Assembly: GCA_947247005.1 (NCBI GenBank)
Contig: OX365953.1
Span: 1,431,001-1,495,000 of the forward strand
Length of the DNA: 64,000 nt
Origin: Spisula solida
Lineage: Eukaryota; Mollusca; Bivalvia; Venerida; Mactridae
Reading direction: 5' to 3'
Below are positions 44,336 through 56,425 of the stretch, one piece after another; position 1 is the stretch's first letter, and every line of letters starts with the position of its first letter. A model generated the notes under the pieces. That model did not search any database. It was given only the letters and a program-made list of their open reading frames with translations, and was not told where the DNA came from. The position numbers and the translations under genes were made by a program.

Positions 44336-45218
44336 TAGGAAGACAGGAGGATTTTTCCCTTTGTTACTTGTGTGTACTACTAACTTCCCTTTATGCATGA
44401 GATAGATACTGAACTCCCAACTGTTCCCCGTAGGAGCTTGGTTAAAAAAACGGCTGAATTATTGCGACTATATAATTAACTACAACGTAGCAATTAATTA
44501 CCACTCACTTCTACATAATTATATAAAGCTGACTGGTAAAAGAAAAGCAACTTCAACATTTATACGAACGTTACATTGGACATGAATCGCAAAACTTCTA
44601 CAGATTATTCATTGAGTTACTATGCTTGTAGAAACGGAGGTTTGGTCAGTGTACCTTTTGACAAAACAACAAAGTAAAAATTAACTCGGTTAACAAGGTG
44701 TATTACAACAATATTGCATTATACATTATGCACCCATATATATGAATAGTGAATTAGTATTCATATCTATCTGTAGATAACTTATAGCTTTCATGACAAA
44801 AAGCTGTTTATAGAAAATGGGATACCGACATTGCATTTAATCCAATAATTGTGTTATTTCTGGTTTTGAGGGTTGTTGTCAATTATATGGAATAATTATG
44901 TTTAGAAATAGTAGAATAATCTTTAAGTTTTATTTTTATGTTGTTTACACCTGTCTTATACATTTACGATAATCAGAATATTAATTAGATACTTAATGAC
45001 TGGAAATTTTAAAACTATATGAAGTGATCGGTTATAAGTGTTGAGTAGTGTAGTGTTATACTTACTCATGTTATATAGTTCTTGTATATATATCATATCA
45101 TATCATCATTTATGGTGGAAATAAAGATATTGAATTGAATTGTTATACAATGCCTGTTGTTTACCCACTATCATCCTAGATTGTCAGAGGTGGTTAGCAA
45201 TCCATACTATACATGTAA
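44336..45218. other. AT-rich intergenic DNA
   Basis: Contains a tatcatatcatatcatc simple repeat and a ggaaataaagatattgaatt sequence near 45113-45140 that looks like a retroelement or transcript 3' end. No gene recognised. Confidence 0.3.
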
Positions 45219-45220
45219 AG

Positions 45221-45394
45221 TACAGTCAGGTTAAGACTATCTAGTGACGCAGTGGCTCAGTCCACTAATACGACCTCTGTACCCAATGCTAAACTAACAT
45301 ACTACATTCGCTCTACCTGTTCAGACAATGGTTGTAATATTTTGTGTACACATAAACGACAATGTCACTCTCACAATAGCCTTACTGTACTGTA
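45221..45394 (+). mobile_element. MITE family C, copy 5
   Basis: Starts tacagtcaggttaagactat, contains gtgacgcagtggctcagtcc, cgctctacctgttcagacaa and caatgtcactctcacaatag, and ends cttactgtactgta. It lies 150 bp upstream of the 107-bp repeat array before the GPCR. Confidence 0.75.
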
Positions 45395-45540
45395 TAGCGG
45401 TTGATTATATCATTTGTATTGATCTGTTTATTTGTTTATGTTTCTAAGTCAAGTCAAATCTTTTTTTATGTTTCAGAAGTGTATGGAAGTATCCAACATG
45501 GCGGACAGTATTACTCGGAATCCACGTCTTACAAAAGGCT

Positions 45541-46091
45541 CCAAGTTGGAATCAAAACCTAGTCACTTGTATCTATTATTGAAGACAAATTAAAACTTAA
45601 ATCATGGCTGAAGAAATCATTACTTCGTCATAAGTGGATGCAATACACCAAGTTGGAATCAAAACCTAGTCACTTGTATCTATTATTGAAGACATATTAA
45701 AACTTAAATCATGGCTGAAGAAATCATTACTTCGTCATAAGTGGATGCAATACACCAAGTTGGAATCAAAACCTAGTCACTTGTATCTATTATTGAAGAC
45801 AGATTAAAACTTAAATCATGGCTGAAGAAATCATTACTTCGTCATAAGTGGATGCAATACACCAAGTTGGAATCAAAACCAAGTTACTTGTATATATTGT
45901 TGAAGACAAATTAAAACTAAAAGCATGGCTGACGAAAACATTACTTCGTCATAAGTGGATGCAATACACCAAGTTGGAATCAAAACCTAGTCACTTGTAT
46001 CTATGATTGAAGACAAATTAAACTAAAATCATGACTGGAGACAAAACTTAGTCACTTATATCTATTGTAGAAGACAAAATTGTATTAAACC
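45541..46091 (+). repeat. 107-bp tandem repeat (5 units) carrying copies of the GPCR start-codon region
   Basis: Units begin with ccaagttggaatcaaaacct at 45541, 45648, 45755, 45862 and 45969, exactly 107 bp apart; a shortened sixth unit ends at the GPCR ATG. Units 1-3 contain atcatggctgaagaaatcat followed by tacttcgtcataag, a nine-codon ORF MAEEIITSS (ATGs at 45604, 45711, 45818). Unit 4 reads MADENITSS (45925). Unit 5 is altered (MTGDKT, 46031). The receptor itself starts MAEGNMTSV at 46092 in the same context. If the transcript includes the array, these are upstream ORFs of the receptor. Confidence 0.9.
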
Positions 46092-47192
46092 ATGGCTGAA
46101 GGCAACATGACGTCAGTATCTTCAGTGACCATTCATGGTAATACCAGTGCACTTACTATGGACGAGATTTTACATCTATCAGCACCTTTCGTGGTCACAG
46201 CCGGGCAGTATACACATATCGTCTGGTACGCTATAGGATTCCTGGGTAATATTCTCTCCGCGTACATTTGGAACGTGAAAAGGATGTATGAAGTATGTTC
46301 GTCTGCTCATTATTTAGTGTCTATATCCGTCTGTGACATGGTCTGCCAGACGTTACATGTCTTCTACTACATGAAAGTATATTGGCTGTACAAGGTATTT
46401 GATACCCCGGACTTGTGTGAAACTTGGAGCGTACTATTTATGATTCCTCAGTACATTAGTGAATTACTGGTGTTTGGATTTACAGTAGAGAAACTCATAG
46501 CCATACAGAACCCTCTAAAAACTGGATGGTTCAATCGGAATCGTCGTGCTCCTAAAGAGATTGTCTGGATTGTTGTGTCTGTGACAGTGTTCTCCATCCC
46601 TCAGGCGTACTTCTGGAAGGTTGACAACAAGATTGGATGCCATACTGAACGCTTGTCTGATGTCAAACTCTACCCCATGTGGCATTGGGTAACAGACTCG
46701 TTTATTTACTTGATAATTCCAGCGTCTGTTGTGGTTTTAAACCTAATAATTATACGCACTACAAGACACTCGTTTAAGAGTGCAAATCCTAGAATTTCAA
46801 ATCGTTTTCATCGAGAAGTTCATGTCCGGATTACCGGGACTTTGCGACAGTCAACTGTTGTCCTGCTGAGGCTGTCATTCTTCCGAGTTTTCACACTGTT
46901 TCCAATGACTGTAGCCGAGTTTTTAAAAAATACTGATTACTTTGACCGGTCAATGTTAACACCGGTGTATTCCATGGATGAAGCTTGGTCAAACGAGCGG
47001 TGGTATAGGTATGTCATGTACACCATTGTGTATCACGTGCTTGAGATTGTATCCGCCTCAAGATACGCGCTCAGTATATTCATCTTTACAACTTCCTCTG
47101 TACATTTTCGTCGTGAACTGAAAATTCTTTACAGAAGAATAGAGGATAGCATTTTAAACATCTTCCCGACACAGTATGAGTATGCTCAATAA
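46092..47192 (+). CDS. Class A (rhodopsin-like) GPCR, orphan peptide-receptor type, 366 aa, intronless
   Basis: Seven membrane segments at about residues 39-60, 73-94, 109-137, 157-175, 202-222, 256-278 and 308-334. Conserved features: Gly-Asn in TM1 (N53), Asp82 in TM2, the likely disulfide pair Cys109 and Cys183, Pro210 in TM5 and Pro271 in TM6. The usual DRY is replaced by EKL (residues 133-135) followed by IAIQNPL, and the NPxxY of TM7 is reduced to ASRYALSIF. The N-terminus has two N-glycosylation sequons (NMT, NTS) and no signal peptide. Overall it resembles the divergent FMRFamide-receptor-like expansions of molluscs; ligand unknown. The start is the last ATG of the 107-bp array and has good context (aaaccATGG). 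Poly(A) signal at 47230. Confidence 0.88.
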   Translation: MAEGNMTSVSSVTIHGNTSALTMDEILHLSAPFVVTAGQYTHIVWYAIGFLGNILSAYIWNVKRMYEVCSSAHYLVSISVCDMVCQTLHVFYYMKVYWLYKVFDTPDLCETWSVLFMIPQYISELLVFGFTVEKLIAIQNPLKTGWFNRNRRAPKEIVWIVVSVTVFSIPQAYFWKVDNKIGCHTERLSDVKLYPMWHWVTDSFIYLIIPASVVVLNLIIIRTTRHSFKSANPRISNRFHREVHVRITGTLRQSTVVLLRLSFFRVFTLFPMTVAEFLKNTDYFDRSMLTPVYSMDEAWSNERWYRYVMYTIVYHVLEIVSASRYALSIFIFTTSSVHFRRELKILYRRIEDSILNIFPTQYEYAQ

Positions 47193-47229
47193 TTAATTTA
47201 CAACACACGTGACTGACATTATATGTGTT

Positions 47230-47235
47230 AATAAA
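47230..47235 (+). terminator. Poly(A) signal AATAAA of the GPCR gene
   Basis: AATAAA 38 bp after the stop codon, followed by gttccacctcaatgttcaag. Confidence 0.6.
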
Positions 47236-48247
47236 GTTCCACCTCAATGTTCAAGTTTCAATAGTTTATTTTTCTGATGTCAGAAGAACTTACTGTTTTC
47301 AAGGTTAAATCTTAGAGGGGTTCTACCATTGCTGTAATCTTTCGACCATTAAATGAAACTAGTACATGCATTTGTGTGAGAAATTGAAATTGTACACTGC
47401 GTACATGACTCGGATAAAATTTAGCAAAAATTTAAATTTGAGAACAAACTTTTTGAACACCCTGTACACAGTCTTCCAAATGTTTTTTTTGAGAATAAAC
47501 TGTCAGTTCATAGAAACCATGACTCATGGTTATACGTAAAGTTATATTCGTTCGTGATTTATGTGGCAGTTATGTGATTATTTTAACAAGGGTTTGAAAA
47601 TTTAGTTATGAGATTGGGGTAGTGTTTCAAATTCAATGTGTTTTCCCTTCTGTTAATGTTATGTTCTAGAATATACTTACATTTGTAATTATATTGATAA
47701 TATGTCCAATTACCATGTATGCTTTATGTTTCATATACATGTATACACATTGTTCTACATCTGATTATGTTAATTGTGATCTTTAAATCGCTCGTAATTT
47801 ACACTTACATGACATATTGCCTTTTATAACATGCGTCAAGTATTTCCAAAGGTCTAAAACATGCATTTCGTTTAGATGTTTGGTCTGTCTGAATATAGGT
47901 GCGAGATACACGTAACCAACTGTTCAGCGAGACGTCACAATCGCACTTCCCAGAGTGCGCTGACCAGCCTCAAGTAGACAGTCTGATACTTTTCAGAATG
48001 CGCTAACCAGTCAGAGAGATGCGGGCTTCATACAAATGTATCCATTGTCGGTAAACTCAATTACTGCAAAAACGAGTAAACAATAGCGTAATTACGTACA
48101 CCAACTCCCTGGTAAATGTTGCAAATCTTACTTTACTTGCAAGTTAATTGATAAAATTACGTCCCTTAATTGGATAGTAATTATTAATAATTAACGCAGT
48201 AATCTCATAACGTTTTAGGATCCATACTCTACCCCAGTATAAAAGTA
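47236..48247. other. Intergenic DNA downstream of the GPCR
   Basis: No ORF of note. A short direct repeat (cttcccagagtgcgctgacc and cttttcagaatgcgctaacc) lies at 47946-48012. Confidence 0.3.
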
Positions 48248-48600
48248 TACTGTAAAATCATATATTTTCGCGAGTATTAAATTTCGTGGATTTTGATGAA
48301 AATGCATTTTCGTGACGTCATAAGTTCGTGAGTTGCAAAAGATGGAAGGATGAACCACAGGAACTTGCATTTATAATTTGAAAAAAAAATAATATTTTAG
48401 TAGTAAAGTAGGCCTAGTGAAAAAAAAATTTTTTCAATTTTTTTTCAAATTATAAATGCAAGTTCCTGTGGGTGAACCTATGCTCTGTATTAGGGACGAG
48501 GATTAATCGTGTGGATTTGTTTTCGTGGTAGAGTTCAATAACGAAATCAACGAAAATTTAACTTCCTCGAAAAAATTTTTTTTAACAGAACTGGTACTAG
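48248..48600 (+). mobile_element. MITE family D copy containing an AT-rich hairpin
   Basis: Starts tactgtaaaatcatatattt then tcgcgagtattaaatttcgt and ends with gataacgaaatcaacgaaaa-like sequence at about 48540-48600. Interrupted by a perfect 30-bp inverted repeat: aggaacttgcatttataatt followed by tgaaaaaaaa at 48359-48388, with its inverse at 48439-48468 around a 50-bp loop. Confidence 0.65.
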
Positions 48601-48940
48601 GCAGGCAGTAAGACTAATAAACTAATTTACAGTTATCTAATACTCTTATTTAGCAGTTATTGTCCCCAGTGGAATTGAAAGCGACATTGGCAATAAAGAA
48701 TATGTCTATCATCATTAGGCGAGCCCAAAAAATGCTATTTGAAGCGGTTTGATTTGACAAAACTTGGTCGCGGATAATATAGAATGATGTTAATTAATAC
48801 GCTGATTGATTTCACACCGAGATTATACTTTAATTGCAATTATCAAACATATAGAATCTCCGGAATTCCATTTCCGTTCATTGGACGACCATCAGAATGA
48901 TATCTTGCATTAAATGAAATACAGACGACAACCAGTGTAA

Positions 48941-49853
48941 CAATACCACGTCAACTTTGGCTACAGGTCCAAGACGAAATTTATTGCGACACCTTGTGAA
49001 ACCTGTTTCAAGTCTCTGCTTTTCCCAAGTTTTCAAACGGTGTTGGACAAAACGGCACAGCTCCTGAAATATTTCTTATACAGGGTGATCATTAATATAT
49101 GGTAACAGAAATAACTCATAACTTTGTAAGTTGTTAAGATAATATATATTGTTATATACCTTTGATTAACACACATATGTAAGTTTTATTCCACGCATCA
49201 ATCAGTTTCAGATGTCACATATTTTTTTCACAGAATAAGTTTGTAACGTTCCCCTTTATTCTGCAAAACTGCAAAACCAGCCCCAAAATACGTCGAAACT
49301 AACCGATTGAAACCTTGCATGTCACACCGCTGATGCTACAAATATCACATTGTATTGAAGTTTTCAAACAAATATTGTTTCTGGTTTTAGAGTATTCCTT
49401 CCTTCCTCTAGGCATCCACATTAAAAGAAACCCGAATGATTTGAGTCTGATGAGTGTAGAGGTCGAGTAGATGTATTGTCTTCGGCGAAATGATACAGTG
49501 GCCAAATTTCTTGAAATAACTGAAAATGAATGGCAGCATCAAGGGCGGTATTGACGTCACCTTTATATCTCATGCATTTTGAGTCATATCCAACACAAAA
49601 CTTGGGCTCATTAGCTTTATAACAAGGGTCAAACCATTTCTCTATCATAAAATCTGACAAAGTTATTAAAGTTATTTATGTTACCATATATTATTGATCA
49701 CCCTGTATTTCACGGAAAGCAAATCTTTTCCCCTTAGCATAGCGTATATTTCATTGAAATCGGTGAAGAAATAAAATACGTATGACTATTTTTTGGTTTT
49801 CGAATTGAAGCAAATTTCGTCTTGGAACTGTAGCCAAAAGTCACGTAGTATTG
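48941..49853. mobile_element. 0.9-kb nested inverted-repeat element
   Basis: Outer ends caataccacgtcaactttgg with ctacaggtccaagacgaaat pair with atttcgtcttggaactgtag and ccaaaagtcacgtagtattg. A second inner pair, tacagggtgatcattaatat (49079 on) and atattattgatcaccctgta (49689-49708), is almost perfect and may be a separate element inserted into the first. The ORFs in the middle (49421-49660, minus) show no recognisable motif. Confidence 0.7.
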
Positions 49854-50519
49854 CCATACTGACGAAACTGGTGTAATCCTGTTTGTCCCCAACGTATTAC
49901 GGGTACAGTGGAGAATCTGACGGTGGAAGTCGACGACGGTTTGAGCAGAACCTTACCACCGGTGAGAAAATCGGTGTCATACAGGAGACAAGATTCAAAT
50001 ATGTATTGTACAAATGGCCTCCGGCCCATATACAAGATATATCCACAGAACATATAAAACTATACAATGGTCGAATAACATAATATTATAAAAGTTTTCG
50101 TTTTTCAAAGGCAAGATACAAATACATAGACAAATTCCTTATTATTGTATGGTTTTTAGCAGCTAGTAGAATGTTAAACTTAGACAGATTAGGATATTTA
50201 CAAAATTTATCAGGTATGTATTTAATTCTAATTTCAGCGTAAAATGGACAGATAGGTAGAAAATGAAATTCTTCTTCTATAGTATTTTGACAGTATTTAC
50301 AAAAATGTTGATTTCGCGGTTCACCCTGATGCCTGCCAACTTATATCATCAGGTTATGAGAAGAAGATCTAAATTTGACTAAACAACGACGATATTTCAT
50401 TATGTCAATACAATTTACATACGTTTCAATGCAGAAATCAGTTTTAAAGTTGGTATAAAAAGTCAAAAATTTGCCGTTGTTGTTACACTGATCATTCCAC
50501 GTTTGGAGATACTGGTCTC

Positions 50520-50837
50520 TTAAACGTTGAGTATATGTCTTAATAAATAAAGTTTTGTCAGGTACACACTGTTCCTCCCAAACAAACCCAAAGCACGAAT
50601 ATGTGTTACCCAGTTAGTGTTACCAAAATTATCATACATTTTTAGCATTTCATAACAAAGTTTTATATATCTATCTTGATTACTTTCAAGTATTCTAATC
50701 CAGTATTTTATACAACGTATAGAAGCAGTTATTCGCAAAGGGTAACGACCTAAGTCGCCCATAATTGCATCATTACAAGCAAAATTTGAAACATTAAGAA
50801 AGCGTTTACAAGCGTAAGTATGATTGTATGTTTTCAA
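50520..50837 (-). pseudogene. LINE C-terminal region fragment
   Basis: Reads ACKRFLNVSNFACNDAIMGD then LGRYPLRITASIRCIKYWIR, the conserved post-RT segment of this LINE type, shifted in frame from the RT ORF. Continues after a further stop to about 50100 (CKYCQNTIEEEFHFLPICPF). Confidence 0.75.
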
Positions 50838-50843
50838 TTGTGA

Positions 50844-51965
50844 TCATATTTTGTATTCCTCACAATTCCGACCATATAGTAATATTGGACTGATTTGTGT
50901 ATCAAAAATCTTAAAGAAAATTTTAGAGGTCAAATTCGGAAGTTTCAATAAGTCTTTTAGTAGTATATTCAGAACTTTCTTGGCTTTTAACTCATTTTGT
51001 TCTGCCATTTTGAAAGATGACAATGATCTACTGAAGTAAATTCCAACATACGAAAAACCAGATACACTGCCTAGTTGATTTCCGTTATAATACCATTTTT
51101 CTTTCTTTGACAGCGCTCCACCATTTTTGAATACAAGCACTTTAGTTTTGTTTTTATTAACTATGAGTTTATTTTCTTCACAGAAGGTACTAAGTGAATT
51201 TAACTGTCTTTGTAGACCAACTACTGTATCGGACATTAAGGCCACATCATCAGCGAACATTAATAAAAATATTTCAATAAAAGAGGGATTTAATTGAATA
51301 CCATGTACTTGTGATTGAGATATAGCAGCGTCCAAATCATTTATAAACAGTGAAAATAGAATTGGGCTTAGGTTACAACCTTGTCTTAAACCTATGAAGC
51401 TACTGAAATTTTCAGTTTGACCGGTTTTACTCTTAACAGATAATTTTACCGTTTTATAAATAGCTTCGATTGCATTAAGTAACCTTCCTTTTATATTATT
51501 ATGACTTAGTTTTTGGAATAGTTTGTTTCTATTTACCGAATCAAAAGCTTTTTGAAAATCGACGAATGCAACATATAATTTTCTCCCTTTCATGTTCAAA
51601 TATTTACGGGCTATTGACTGTAAAACAAACGCATTGTCAATTGTACTGTAGCCCTGTCTGAAGCCTGCTTGTGACTCAGAAATGTTGTCAAATAATTCAG
51701 TAAACATAGTAATTCTTTTATTGAAGATACTGATATAAATTTTACTAAAGACCTCAAGAAGAGCAATTCCTCTGTAGTTATTAGGATCATCTATCCCACC
51801 TTTCTTATGAATAGGAATCAAAATTGAATAAGACCATGATTCAGGAAACACTCCAGATAAAAATATTTTGTTAAAAAGTTGTACTATGTAAGGTAATAAA
51901 TAGTGAAGTCCATACACACAATGTGCTGGTAAAAGTGTACCTGAACAGGATTTATTTAATTGCAA
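50844..51965 (-). pseudogene. LINE reverse transcriptase domain, 373 codons
   Basis: RT blocks in order: WSYSILIPIHKKGGIDDPNN with YRGIALLEVFSKIY; AGFRQGYSTIDNAFVLQSI; the catalytic palm VAFVDFQKAFDSVNR; GLRQGCNLSPILFSLFINDL; and the active site LMFADDVALMS; then LIVNKNKTKVLVF. The frame breaks at the 5' end (the protein continues in another frame above 51965 as EIKSAIKGLQLNKSCSG) and at the 3' end, where the usual ILLYG block is followed by a shift into 50520-50837. Dead copy. Confidence 0.9.
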
Positions 51966-52260
51966 GCCCTTAATTGCTGATTTTATTTCATACGGACTTA
52001 CATTTTTGTATTTCGTTATTAAGAATATCTATTTCTATATCACTAAGGTTCTCATTTTCGTCGATGTCTGTAATATCTACGTTTACTTCATTTTGAATAG
52101 GTGTATCGTCACTACCAAATAGAGTTTTAAAATGTAACAACCAATCATTGGTTGATATGTCTGGAACTCTAGGAGGATTACTTGTAATTTCTCTAAATTT
52201 TCGCCAGAATATTTTTGGGTTTGATAGACAATCTTCGAGGGAATTTACCGAGCTTTGTTA

Positions 52261-52568
52261 TAGTTTTCTTTGACCAGTATTGACATATGAGATGATGTTC
52301 AATATTCATGCGCGCCGCACCCACCTAGAGAGATATAGCCTCCCCAGGGAGACTCTAACGCATGTTTCCTCATGTAGCTCAATGACCAGGCGAAGTTAAA
52401 ATGTCAAAGGGTGGCTGAACGGCTGATCTGCTGTAAGCAGCCCTCGAAATTTGGTACTTTAACTTATGACATGGGTAATTATAAGCATGTACATTAACTT
52501 TGTCTGTTATAATTGTACGGATCCGTCAGATAGAATCATACAATTACATAACTGGTGATGCAACATAT
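52261..52568. other. Short spacer between the LINE remnant and the foldback element
   Basis: No gene. Sequence includes acctagagagatatagcctc; nothing recognised. Confidence 0.3.
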
Positions 52569-53690
52569 GGTAGGGTGACTATTGCCAAAAAAGTCCTCTA
52601 TTTTAGGAGTAGGTAGGACCTCTCTGTTAACAAGACATGTCATATACCAAAATGTTCGGGTAAGTCCATAGTATCTGAGACTGCCGGCATAAATTGCCAA
52701 AAGTGGTGGCGTTCCGAGAAATCCAAGATGGCGTCCAAGATGGCCGCCTTTTTGACAGTATTAGCTTAATATTAATGTTATGAAAATATCAGGAATATGA
52801 TGCAACTTTTTGAAATAACTTTGCTTAATTGTGATAGACACAGCATAACTCTTTTTAACTAAAATATTTTTAGAATCTTCAAAGGTCAATGTCAAGGTCA
52901 TTTACAGGTAAAACCAATGTAAAAATGACTTAAAACGCTTTTTCACCTGGTATCTTCTTTGTTTGTATAGCATTTATTTACAAAAACTATCCACATTGAT
53001 CATTTAAATGAAGGTTTACATTCAACAATTTAAATTAAACTACTTTGGAACACACTGGCATTCAAATAATGGAGATATACAGTATATCTTGTACTATGTA
53101 CTTTTCTTACCCCACCCACCATTTTTATACAAGAAATATGTACTCATGTATTCTGAAATGTTTACAACAGGTGTCTGTGATAAAACTGTTTATTATTATG
53201 ATACATCTATATTGGCATTCAAAAAATATTACTCATGTCTAAATTCACCAGATAAATCCAAGATGGCGTCCAAGATGGCCGCCGTAATATATAATGTCCA
53301 TTGTATAGCATTAAGCAGGATTTATATAGTTGTTTTTCAGGTGAGGTGGCCACAAAAGTAGATCAAGAACTGATTCATACCAAAATTTCCTTATGTGACG
53401 ATAAATTAGTGTATAGACCTGCTGTCGTACATTGTAAAAGGGTGGTGAGGACCAGGAAACCAAGATGGCCGCCATAAATGGTCAATCCATATAAAGTATG
53501 TTTAAATTACTATGAGACAGTATCATACATGGCTGTAAAGATACATGTTAGCATGCAAAAAACTCATTTGCTACTGTGAATTAAATAAGCATACTACATT
53601 GACCACTTTGAAAAAAGTTCAAGGTCATGTCAAGGTCAAAGTATGAAAAATAAATGGTAATTTGTACCACATACCAGTAGATCATTGAAT
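52569..53690 (+). repeat. Left arm of the young inverted repeat
   Basis: About 1.1 kb, inverse of 57030-58161. Carries three aagatgg motifs on the plus strand (52727, 52738 and 53260-53275) whose reverse, gccatctt, fits a YY1-type core. ORFs here (53008-53361) contain no recognised domain. Confidence 0.88.
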
Positions 53691-56425
53691 GGGTGTACGC
53701 GTATTTGGTGGTGGTGAATATATGTATTGGGCATTGAATAGATGCCATGGATTTGGTGCAGTTCCCTATATGACATTGAATTGGTCTATTTGGTAGTGGT
53801 GGGTACCAATTAAGGCTTGAACTTGGCATATTAGATGGTGGTGTGTACCATATTGGTCATTGGGATTATTAGATGGTTAAGAATACCTCATAATATTATG
53901 ACACTAAATCTGTGTATTGTTTGGTGGTTGTGTCCCATATAGCCTAAAATGGAATGTATCAGGTGGTGGTGCATACCACATAGGACACTTTATATGTATT
54001 TTTGGTGGTGGTGGTGGGTACCCCATATTGAAATTAGTGTATTTGATGGTGGTGAGTATGACATAAGGCATTGAATGGTTGTATTGGGTCACGTGATGAA
54101 TATCCCGTACTTAACTGAATTAGTATATTTTTGGTAGATATTGCTCCATGTGGCCTGTGAGGCCGTGTAAGGTGGTGGTGCATACCCCTAGGACATTGAA
54201 TGGGTGTGTCTGGTGGTGGTGAGTACCCGATGGGACATGTGTGGGTGTACTTTGTGGTTTGGAGTATTTTTCCCATATGACATTGAATGAGTAAGTTTCT
54301 ATAAGGACCTTGAGTGGGTTTATCAACTTTACTTAGTGATGATGATTACCCCATAGGACATTGGATGTGTGTATTTTGGTGTTGGTGGGTACCCCAAATG
54401 GCCTTAAATTGTGCATTAGGTGGTGGTGAGTATCACTATAGTACAGGGCCTTAAATGAGCGTATTTCAAATTATGGTGCAGGTTATTTCCCCATAGAGCA
54501 TTGCATTGGTGTATTAGGTGGAGGTGAATACCCCATAGGGCATTGAAGGGTGTATTTGGTTGTGGTGAGTGCTCCATAGGGCATTTATTTGGTGTTTGTT
54601 GTAACCCTACATTGTCTGACATGGGTGTACTAGATGGTGGTGAGTACCACATAGAGCATTGAATTGGTGTATTGGGTGGTAATAAATGCCCTATACGGCA
54701 CTGAAATGGGGGGATTCTTGGAGGTTAGAGCCCTATGTTGCGTGAAATGGGTGTATTATATGGTCGTTCGTACCCCAAAAGACTTTGAACGGGTGTATTT
54801 GGTGGTGGTGAGTACCCAATATGTCTTCACACTGTGTTACATGGGGTGTACTTGGTGGTTTAGAGTACAACACAAGACATTAAGTAGGTGTATTTTTTGG
54901 TGGTGTGTACCGAATAGGGCATTGAATTGGTGATTTTGGTGGTGGTGAGTATCCCAAAGGGAACTGAATGGGTGTATATTGTTGTATGTGTTGTTTGTGG
55001 GTAGCCAAAATGGCCTGAAATGGGTGTATTAGGTGGTGAATTTTACTATAGTACCTTGGTTGGGTACATTGGTTTAAATTATTACCATGGCAAGTTCCCC
55101 ATAGGACATTAAATGGGTGTTTAAGGTGGTGGCGAGTACCCAATAGGACATTGAATGAGTGTATTAGGTGGCGGCGAGTACCCCAAAGGGCATTGAATGA
55201 GTGTATTAGGTGGTGGCGAGTACCCCCTAGGGAATTGAATGAGTGTATTAGGTGGTGGGGAGTACCCCATAGGGCATTGAATGAGTGTATTAGGTGGTGG
55301 GGAGTACCCTATAGTGCACTGAATGAGTATATTAGGTGGTGGCAAGTATCCCATAGGGCATTGAATGAGTGTATTATGTGGTGGGGAGTACCCCATAGGG
55401 CATTGAATGAGTGTATTAGGTGGTGGCAAGTACCCCATAGGACATTGAATGAGTATATTGGATGGTGGCAAGTACCCCATAGGGCATTGAATGAGTGTAT
55501 TAGGTGGTAGCGAGTATCCCATAGGACATTGAATGAGTGTATTATGTGGTGGGGGTTCCCCTTAGGGCATTGACTGGGTATATAAGGTGGTGGCGAGTAT
55601 CCCATAGGGCTTTGGATGAGTGTATTATGTGGTGGGGGTTCTCCATAGGGCATTGAATGGGTATATAAGGTGGTGGCGAGTATCCCATAGGACATTGAAT
55701 GAGTGTATTAGGTGGTGGCAAGTACCCCATAGTACATTGAATGAGTGTATTAGGTGCTGGAGAGTACCCCATAGGGTATTGAATGAGTGTATTGGGTGGT
55801 GGCGAGTACCCCATAGGACATTAAATGAGTGTATTAGGTGGTGGCAAGTACCCCATAGGACATTGAATGAGTATATTAGGTGGTGGCAAGTACCCCATAG
55901 GGCATTTAATGAGTGTATTATGTGGTGGGGAGTACCCAATAGGACATTGAATGAGTGTATTATGTGGTGGGGGTACACCAAATGGCCTGAAGTGGGTGTA
56001 TTATTTAGTTCTTTAGTTCACTATAGGGACGTGTGTAACTTAATGGGTTATGAGAATGTCATATAGGTGTATTTGGGGATGATACATACCCAAATGGCCC
56101 GAACTGAATTCCACAAATACAATTGATTGGGTGTATTAATTGGTAAAGAAAACCCAATATGATATTGAATGTGTAAATTTGGTTGTGTTGAGTACTAGTG
56201 TCCCATTGTAGGTATTAAATGTGTTTATTTGGTGGTAGTGATTATGCGAAAGGTCTTGATTTGGTTAATTTAATCACGGTGAATATCCCATAGGTCACTG
56301 AATAGGTGTATTTCTTAGTGGTTGGTGCCCCAAAAGGCCTGAAATGGGCGTTTAAGGTGGTGGTGCCTATCCTACAGGGCATTGAATGAGTGTACAATGT
56401 ATTTGGCATGGATGGGTATCTCAGT
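53690..56425 (+). repeat. 42-bp minisatellite, plus orientation
   Basis: Unit ttgaatgagtgtattaggtg followed by gtggcgagtaccccataggg and ca, period 42 bp, most homogeneous at 55130-55960; units outside that core are diverged (ggtgtatttggtggtggtga). Because 42 is a multiple of 3, 14-residue periodic ORFs are open in several frames on both strands (plus LNECIRWWQVPHRA, minus MGYSPPPNTLIQCP). These are by-products of the array, not credible proteins. Confidence 0.9.

Larger units (their letters stand above)
50100..52260 (-). mobile_element. Decayed non-LTR retrotransposon (LINE), 5'-truncated
   Basis: Conceptual minus-strand coding runs from about 52255 to 50100 through at least three frames: a pre-RT segment ending at a stop near 52000 (FWRKFREITSNPP region), the RT ORF (50844-51965), and C-terminal pieces (50520-50837 and 50100-50500) with ACKRFLNVSN and a CxxC-type EEEFHFLPICPFY motif. 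The endonuclease domain is missing. Clade not fixed; the C-terminal motif style suits CR1/L2/Nimb-type elements. Confidence 0.8.

Noticed and set aside
55121..56066. Long ORFs on both strands of the 42-bp array (NECIRWW and MGYSPPPNTLIQCP repeats)
   Set aside because: They follow directly from a 42-bp (14-codon) tandem unit without stops; no start context, signal or domain, and open frames occur on both strands at once.
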